A stretch of DNA of 64,000 bases from Prosthecobacter gellanilyticus (GTDB lineage: Bacteria > Verrucomicrobiota > Verrucomicrobiia > Verrucomicrobiales > Verrucomicrobiaceae). Below the pieces are notes generated by a model. The model was not told the origin of the DNA. It worked only from the letters and a program-made list of their open reading frames with translations, and did no database searches. This document shows, piece by piece, positions 60,525 to 64,000 of the stretch. Position 1 is the stretch's first letter. Every line of letters begins with the position of its first letter. The stretch covers positions 1 through 64,000 of the forward strand of contig NZ_BKAG01000011.1 in NCBI RefSeq assembly GCF_007992435.1, in the 5' to 3' direction. The position numbers and the translations under genes were made by a program.

Positions 60525-60530
60525 ACCGCG
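60498..60530 (+). repeat. Right heptamer array, overlapping two reading frames
   Basis: CCGAGAA three times, then CTGTGAA and CCGCGCG. It encodes the C-terminus of the four-helix-bundle protein and contains the GTG used as the apparent start of the DUF58 gene. Confidence 0.85.
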
Positions 60531-61435
60531 CGAAACCTGAAACGGAAGACGAACGCCTCACGCGCATTTTAAAGCGTGTGAGGAAGATCGAGCTCATCAC
60601 ACGAGGAATCGTGAAGGAGACCCTCGGGGGTGCCTATCACTCCCGGTTCAAAGGGCAGGGGATCGAGTTTGATGACTTCCGCGAGTACCAGCCTGGCGAT
60701 GATGTGCGTTTTCTCGACTGGAACGTCACGGCGCGCATGAACGAACCTTTTGTTAGGAAGTACATCGAGGAGCGTGAGCTGACCGTCATGCTGGTCGTCG
60801 ATGTCAGCGGTTCCGGTGACTATGGCAGCGGCGAGGATAGCAAGCGTGAGCGGGCCGCCGAGGTGGCCGCAGTCTTTGCCTTCAGTGCCGTCCAGAATCA
60901 GGACAAGGTCGGCCTCATTCTCGTCTCAGATCAGATCGAGCACTATCTGCCAGCCCAGAAGGGGAGTTCGCACGCTCTTCGCTGCCTTCGCGATATTCTG
61001 AATCTCACACCCAAGAGCCGGCGCACCAATCTCACACCCGCGCTTGATCTGGCCATGGAGCGCATTCCGCACCGGGCCCTGGTCCTGGTGGTGTCTGACT
61101 TCCTCACGCAGGATCAGGCCTGGGAGCACAGCCTCCGCTCTGTTGCGGCGAAGCATGATGTCGTGGCCGCGCAGATCACCGATCCCCATGAATGGGAACT
61201 TCCCAAGGCAGGCCGTGTCTGTCTTCAGGATCCTGAAACCGGGGAGCAGTATGTGGTGAACACCTCCAATCCTGCCGTCCGCCGACTGTATGCAGAGCGT
61301 GTCGGTGAGCGGCAGGAAAGTCTCTCCCGCACTCTGCGCAAATATGGCGTGGAGAAGCTCCATGTGCGTCTGGACGAGGACTATGTCCCGGCGCTCAAAT
61401 CCTATTTCCGTTCACGCAAAAGGAGGAAACGCTGA
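60521..61435 (+). CDS. DUF58-domain protein of the MoxR/Bat complex
   Basis: A 304-residue cytoplasmic protein. The typical start region (RILKRVRKIELITRGIVKETLGGAYHS) is followed by FKGQGIEFDDFREYQPGDDVRFLDWNVTARM and a VWA-like fold with a DVSGS metal-binding motif near residue 94. DUF58 proteins work with MoxR and VWA partners in protein folding or envelope stress functions (aerotolerance locus). The start is a GTG inside the heptamer array, so the native start may have been replaced by the inserted unit; a GTG at codon 20 is the next option. Its stop overlaps the next ATG (TGATG). Confidence 0.9.
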   Translation: MNRAKPETEDERLTRILKRVRKIELITRGIVKETLGGAYHSRFKGQGIEFDDFREYQPGDDVRFLDWNVTARMNEPFVRKYIEERELTVMLVVDVSGSGDYGSGEDSKRERAAEVAAVFAFSAVQNQDKVGLILVSDQIEHYLPAQKGSSHALRCLRDILNLTPKSRRTNLTPALDLAMERIPHRALVLVVSDFLTQDQAWEHSLRSVAAKHDVVAAQITDPHEWELPKAGRVCLQDPETGEQYVVNTSNPAVRRLYAERVGERQESLSRTLRKYGVEKLHVRLDEDYVPALKSYFRSRKRRKR

Positions 61436-61974
61436 TGCTGGCCTTCATTTACGCTTTCCTCGCGCAGCAGGCCCAGCAGGCACCGCCGCTGCAGCCACTG
61501 CCTCATCCGAAACTGCCGGACCCGAGCCTGGTCAAACCAGGGCCTGAATGGTGGGTCTATGCGGCGGGAGCGGCTCTAGTGCTCATCATGCTGGCGCTGG
61601 TGGTCTTCTTGCTGGTGCGTCCGGCGAAGATGAAGCCCATCCCTCTGAAGCGCCCCTGGAGCGTGGCCATGAACCGGCTGCGTGAGATCCTGGGGCAGAG
61701 CTCCTCGCAACCGCCGGCCAAGACCGCGGCAGATGTCTCGGAGACTTTGCGTGTCTACTTCCTGGATCGCTACAAGATCCCGGCACCATTCCGGACCACG
61801 CATGAGTTGTTTGAGACGAAGAGTGCTCCCAACACCACGTCACGTTTGCAGAAGTATGCCTCTCTCGCCGAGCTGTGGGACCACCTGGCCTTCGCCCCGG
61901 TGCCTGCGGATGTAGATGAAGCCAGCTCGCTTGTGCAAAAAGCCATCGCTCACCTGGAGGAGGATCGCTCATGA
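61435..61974 (+). CDS. DUF4381-like membrane protein of the bat operon
   Basis: A 179-residue protein. A Pro/Gln-rich periplasmic N-terminus is followed by one helix at about 40-62 (VYAAGAALVLIMLALVVFLLV) and a cytoplasmic helical domain containing DVSETLRVYFLDRYKIPAPFRTTHELFE, as in DUF4381-type proteins between DUF58 and BatA genes. AGGAGG lies 7 bases before its ATG. It ends with an ATGA overlap into batA. Confidence 0.82.
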   Translation: MLAFIYAFLAQQAQQAPPLQPLPHPKLPDPSLVKPGPEWWVYAAGAALVLIMLALVVFLLVRPAKMKPIPLKRPWSVAMNRLREILGQSSSQPPAKTAADVSETLRVYFLDRYKIPAPFRTTHELFETKSAPNTTSRLQKYASLAELWDHLAFAPVPADVDEASSLVQKAIAHLEEDRS

Positions 61975-62996
61975 GCATCCCGTTTCTGCCTAACACGATC
62001 TTTGGCCGTCCTGAGTGGCTGCTGCTGCTCCTTCTGCTGCCTCTCATGGCCTGGTGGCGCGGCCGCACGGGCAAGGCGCCGACCATCGCCTTCTCCACCG
62101 CCTTTGTTTTGCGAGAGATGGGCGTCAGGACACGCAGCGCACGTGGTGGTTTCACTTTTGGTTTGGTGCTGATCAGCCTGACTGCGGCCATCATCGCCCT
62201 GGCTCGCCCGCAGAAAGTGATCTCCCATGATGAGGAAAACACGGAAGGCATCGCCATCTGTCTCACGGTGGACGTTTCGCTCTCCATGCTCATCGAGGAC
62301 TTCTACATCGGCGGCAGCCCGGTGAACCGCCTCACCGCGGCCAAGCGCGTGATGCGTGACTTCATCCGTGGTCGCAAATCTGACCGCATCGGCATCGTCG
62401 CCTTTGCTGGAGCGCCCTACTATCCATGTCCGATGACTCTCGATCGCGAGTGGCTGGAGTCGAACCTCGACCGCGTGCAAACCGGCATCATGGAGGATGG
62501 CACGGCCATCGGCTCAGGTCTCGCGGCGGCGGCTCGTCGTCTGGATAAAGAGACCATTCCGAGCAAAGTCATCATCCTCCTTACGGACGGCGCGAACAAC
62601 AGCGGCAAGCTCAGTCCTCAGGATGCGGCCAAGCTCGCGGCCACGCTGGGCGTCAAGATCTACACCATCGCCATCGGCACACCGGGCGTGCACATGATCC
62701 CGCTGCCAAACGGCCGCGTCATCACCAGTGGTCGTCAGGAGTTTGACGAGGCCACTCTTCAGGCTGTGGCGAACATCGGCGGCGGCAGCTTCTACATGGC
62801 CCAGGATCTCGGTGCCCTGCAGGACATCTTCGACACCATCGACAAGCTCGAGAAGAAGGAGATCAAGAAGCGCACCGTTTCTGAGACGGAGGAGCTGTTC
62901 TTCTATCCCCTGACACTCGCCGCTGCGCTGCTGGCTCTCGCGCTGCTGCTGCGCCTGACCTTCCTGAACGCCGCGCCGATGACGGTCACCACGTGA
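61971..62996 (+). CDS. VWA-domain membrane protein BatA-like
   Basis: A 341-residue membrane protein: an N-terminal helix (PEWLLLLLLLPLMAW), a second at about 55-70, a periplasmic or cytoplasmic VWA domain with MIDAS motif DVSLSM near residue 97 and the later FAGAPYYPCPMT and LTDGANNSGKLS segments, and a C-terminal helix (FFYPLTLAAALLALALLL). BatA-type proteins act with MoxR, DUF58 and BatB. The stop TGA overlaps an in-frame GTG that could start the next gene. Confidence 0.92.
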   Translation: MSIPFLPNTIFGRPEWLLLLLLLPLMAWWRGRTGKAPTIAFSTAFVLREMGVRTRSARGGFTFGLVLISLTAAIIALARPQKVISHDEENTEGIAICLTVDVSLSMLIEDFYIGGSPVNRLTAAKRVMRDFIRGRKSDRIGIVAFAGAPYYPCPMTLDREWLESNLDRVQTGIMEDGTAIGSGLAAAARRLDKETIPSKVIILLTDGANNSGKLSPQDAAKLAATLGVKIYTIAIGTPGVHMIPLPNGRVITSGRQEFDEATLQAVANIGGGSFYMAQDLGALQDIFDTIDKLEKKEIKKRTVSETEELFFYPLTLAAALLALALLLRLTFLNAAPMTVTT

Positions 62997-63031
62997 GTCG
63001 CCATCCTGTTCGTTTTCCTGCCTCGTTTTTC

Positions 63032-64000
63032 ATGTCCTTTCTCGCCATCAAGTTTCTCTACTTTCTCCTGCTGCTGCCCGCTCTTGTGGCGCTGAAGCTG
63101 TGGGCAGACTGGCGTGCCCGCCGGGTGCAGGAGATGTTTGCCGCGCCGCGACTCCGCGCTGAGTTGATCACGGGTGTGTCCAGTGGCAGGACCTGGTTCA
63201 TCTTCGCGCTTCAGCTTCTCTCCCTGGCGGCCTTCATCGTGGCCCTGGCGCGGCCTGTTTGGGGCGAGGACAAGGTGGTCCAGCAGGAGTCCGGCAGGAA
63301 CATCATCATCGCCATCGACACTTCCCGCTCCATGCTGGCGAACGATGTGGTGCCTGACCGCCTGACTCGCGCCAAGCTGGCCATCCAGGACCTGCTTCCC
63401 GCTTTGAAGAACGATCGCGTGGGTTTGATCGCTTTCGCTGGCAATGCCTACCTCCAGGCGCCGCTGACCACGGATCATGACGCCGTCATTGAAGCGGTGC
63501 AATCTCTGGACTTCACCTCCGTGCCACGTGGGGGCAGCGAGCTTGGCCGTGCTCTCAAACTGGCCATCGACACCTTTGAGAAAAGCCCGGCCCGCAATCA
63601 CGGCCTCATTCTCTTCAGCGATGGTGGCGAGCCTGATGCCGAGATTGCTGCTTACGCCCAGATGGCCGCCAAGAAGAACATCCTGGTGCTGACCGTCGGC
63701 GTGGGCACGGAGGGAGGAGCCTTGATTCCTGACCCTGATCCCGAGCGCACAGGGGATTTCGTCCGCGATAACGAGGGAAATGTGGTCAAGACCAAGCTCG
63801 AACCCGGCGCGCTCCAGGAGATCGCCACGGTCACTCGCGGACGGTATCTGAAGCTGGGTTCCCAGCCCCTGGCCGAGGGGGTGGTGCGTGATCTGGTGAC
63901 CTCTCTCCAGGCGCAGACCAATGCCGCCCGTGAATTGGTTAAACCGATTGAGCGTTTTTACTGGCCGTTGTCTATTGGTGTATTGTTACTTCTCCTCGCC
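63032..64000 (+). CDS. VWA-domain membrane protein BatB-like (cut by the window end)
   Basis: At least 323 residues, open to the last base of the window. The start at 63032 gives MSFLAIKFLYFLLLLPALVAL; an in-frame GTG at 62993 overlapping the batA stop (GTGA) would add 13 residues and is an alternative. Two N-terminal helices, then a VWA domain with MIDAS motif DTSRSM near residue 92, TSVPRGGSELGRAL near 163 and LFSDGGEPD near 187. A C-terminal helix begins at the edge (FYWPLSIGVLLLLLA). BatB proteins often carry tetratricopeptide repeats after this helix, which would lie outside the window. Confidence 0.9.
   Translation, partial: MSFLAIKFLYFLLLLPALVALKLWADWRARRVQEMFAAPRLRAELITGVSSGRTWFIFALQLLSLAAFIVALARPVWGEDKVVQQESGRNIIIAIDTSRSMLANDVVPDRLTRAKLAIQDLLPALKNDRVGLIAFAGNAYLQAPLTTDHDAVIEAVQSLDFTSVPRGGSELGRALKLAIDTFEKSPARNHGLILFSDGGEPDAEIAAYAQMAAKKNILVLTVGVGTEGGALIPDPDPERTGDFVRDNEGNVVKTKLEPGALQEIATVTRGRYLKLGSQPLAEGVVRDLVTSLQAQTNAARELVKPIERFYWPLSIGVLLLLLA

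Larger units (their letters stand above)
60038..60530 (+). mobile_element. Four-helix-bundle gene flanked by inverted heptamer arrays
   Basis: A unit of about 490 bases made of a reverse-oriented heptamer array (60038-60074), a four-helix-bundle gene (60096-60524) and a forward-oriented array (60498-60530). It sits 2 bases after the moxR stop and reaches into the DUF58 gene. Transposase and clear target duplications are not seen, so mobility is inferred from the inverted ends, the interruption of a normally compact operon and the scattered array copies at 1-53 and 33984-34039. Confidence 0.5.

Noticed and set aside
1-64000. tRNA, rRNA, riboswitch or phage genes
   Set aside because: None was recognised by inspection; tRNAscan-SE and Rfam searches would be needed to exclude small RNAs.

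Overview
The window looks like a chromosomal piece of a Verrucomicrobiota bacterium, probably near Verrucomicrobiaceae/Prosthecobacter. This is inferred from moderately high GC, gene content typical of that group (expanded secreted beta-propeller proteins, a DUF6600-type lipoprotein, an imuA-imuB-dnaE2 cassette) and a TGTTC-N4-GAACA LexA-type palindrome in front of imuA. No rRNA, tRNA, CRISPR array, transposase or phage gene was seen.

Region 1 (1-4250): trxB on the minus strand, flanked by two kinds of short degenerate repeats, then a large DUF6600/Gln-rich coiled-coil lipoprotein with a good terminator.

Region 2 (4251-33701) is a carbohydrate/acid-sugar catabolic island, almost all on the minus strand. 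Its main block has 16 genes (32441 down to 10931) with gaps of at most 38 nt and eight 4-base ATGA/GTGA start-stop overlaps. A second four-gene block (9592 down to 4251) has two more such overlaps. Between them lies one plus-strand MFS transporter. The island holds seven paralogous exported GH32/GH43-like beta-propeller proteins, three sialidase-fold (BNR) proteins, a ceramidase-like protein, a zinc carboxypeptidase fused to an esterase, a free-standing esterase paralogous to that fused domain, an enolase-superfamily dehydratase, a DapA/NanA-family aldolase, a 2-hydroxyacid dehydrogenase, two Gfo/Idh/MocA oxidoreductases, a hexapeptide acyltransferase and MFS importers. A plausible flow is extracytoplasmic deglycosylation and de-esterification, MFS uptake, oxidation or dehydration to a 2-keto-3-deoxy acid, then aldol cleavage to pyruvate plus an aldehyde. 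There is no SusC/SusD pair, no sulfatase and no transcription factor, so the substrate cannot be read from the sequence.

Region 3 (33702-41954): an MFS transporter, an RpiB-GlyA fusion with a terminator, a YwlE-like low-molecular-weight phosphatase, a polyprenyl glycosylphosphotransferase that starts exopolysaccharide, and several unassigned envelope proteins. Region 4 (42145-47427) is the SOS mutagenesis cassette imuA-imuB-dnaE2. Region 5 (47450-55498, minus) has an exported methyltransferase, an iron-type alcohol dehydrogenase, two tandem GYF-like/zinc-ribbon membrane proteins, an aldehyde dehydrogenase, a candidate nucleotidyltransferase toxin pair, and an FAH-family dehydratase next to an alpha-ketoglutarate-semialdehyde dehydrogenase (Weimberg-type end of acid-sugar oxidation). 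Region 6 (55642-64000, plus) has a CNNM/CBS protein, a zinc-ribbon membrane protein and a moxR-DUF58-batA-batB operon.

The most unusual structure is at 60038-60530. A four-helix-bundle (S23/Avd-like) gene is bracketed by inverted arrays of a degenerate 7-bp repeat (C-[CAT]-G-N-G-A-A) and sits between moxR and the DUF58 gene; the right array supplies the apparent DUF58 start codon. Related arrays without a gene occur at 1-53 and 33984-34039.
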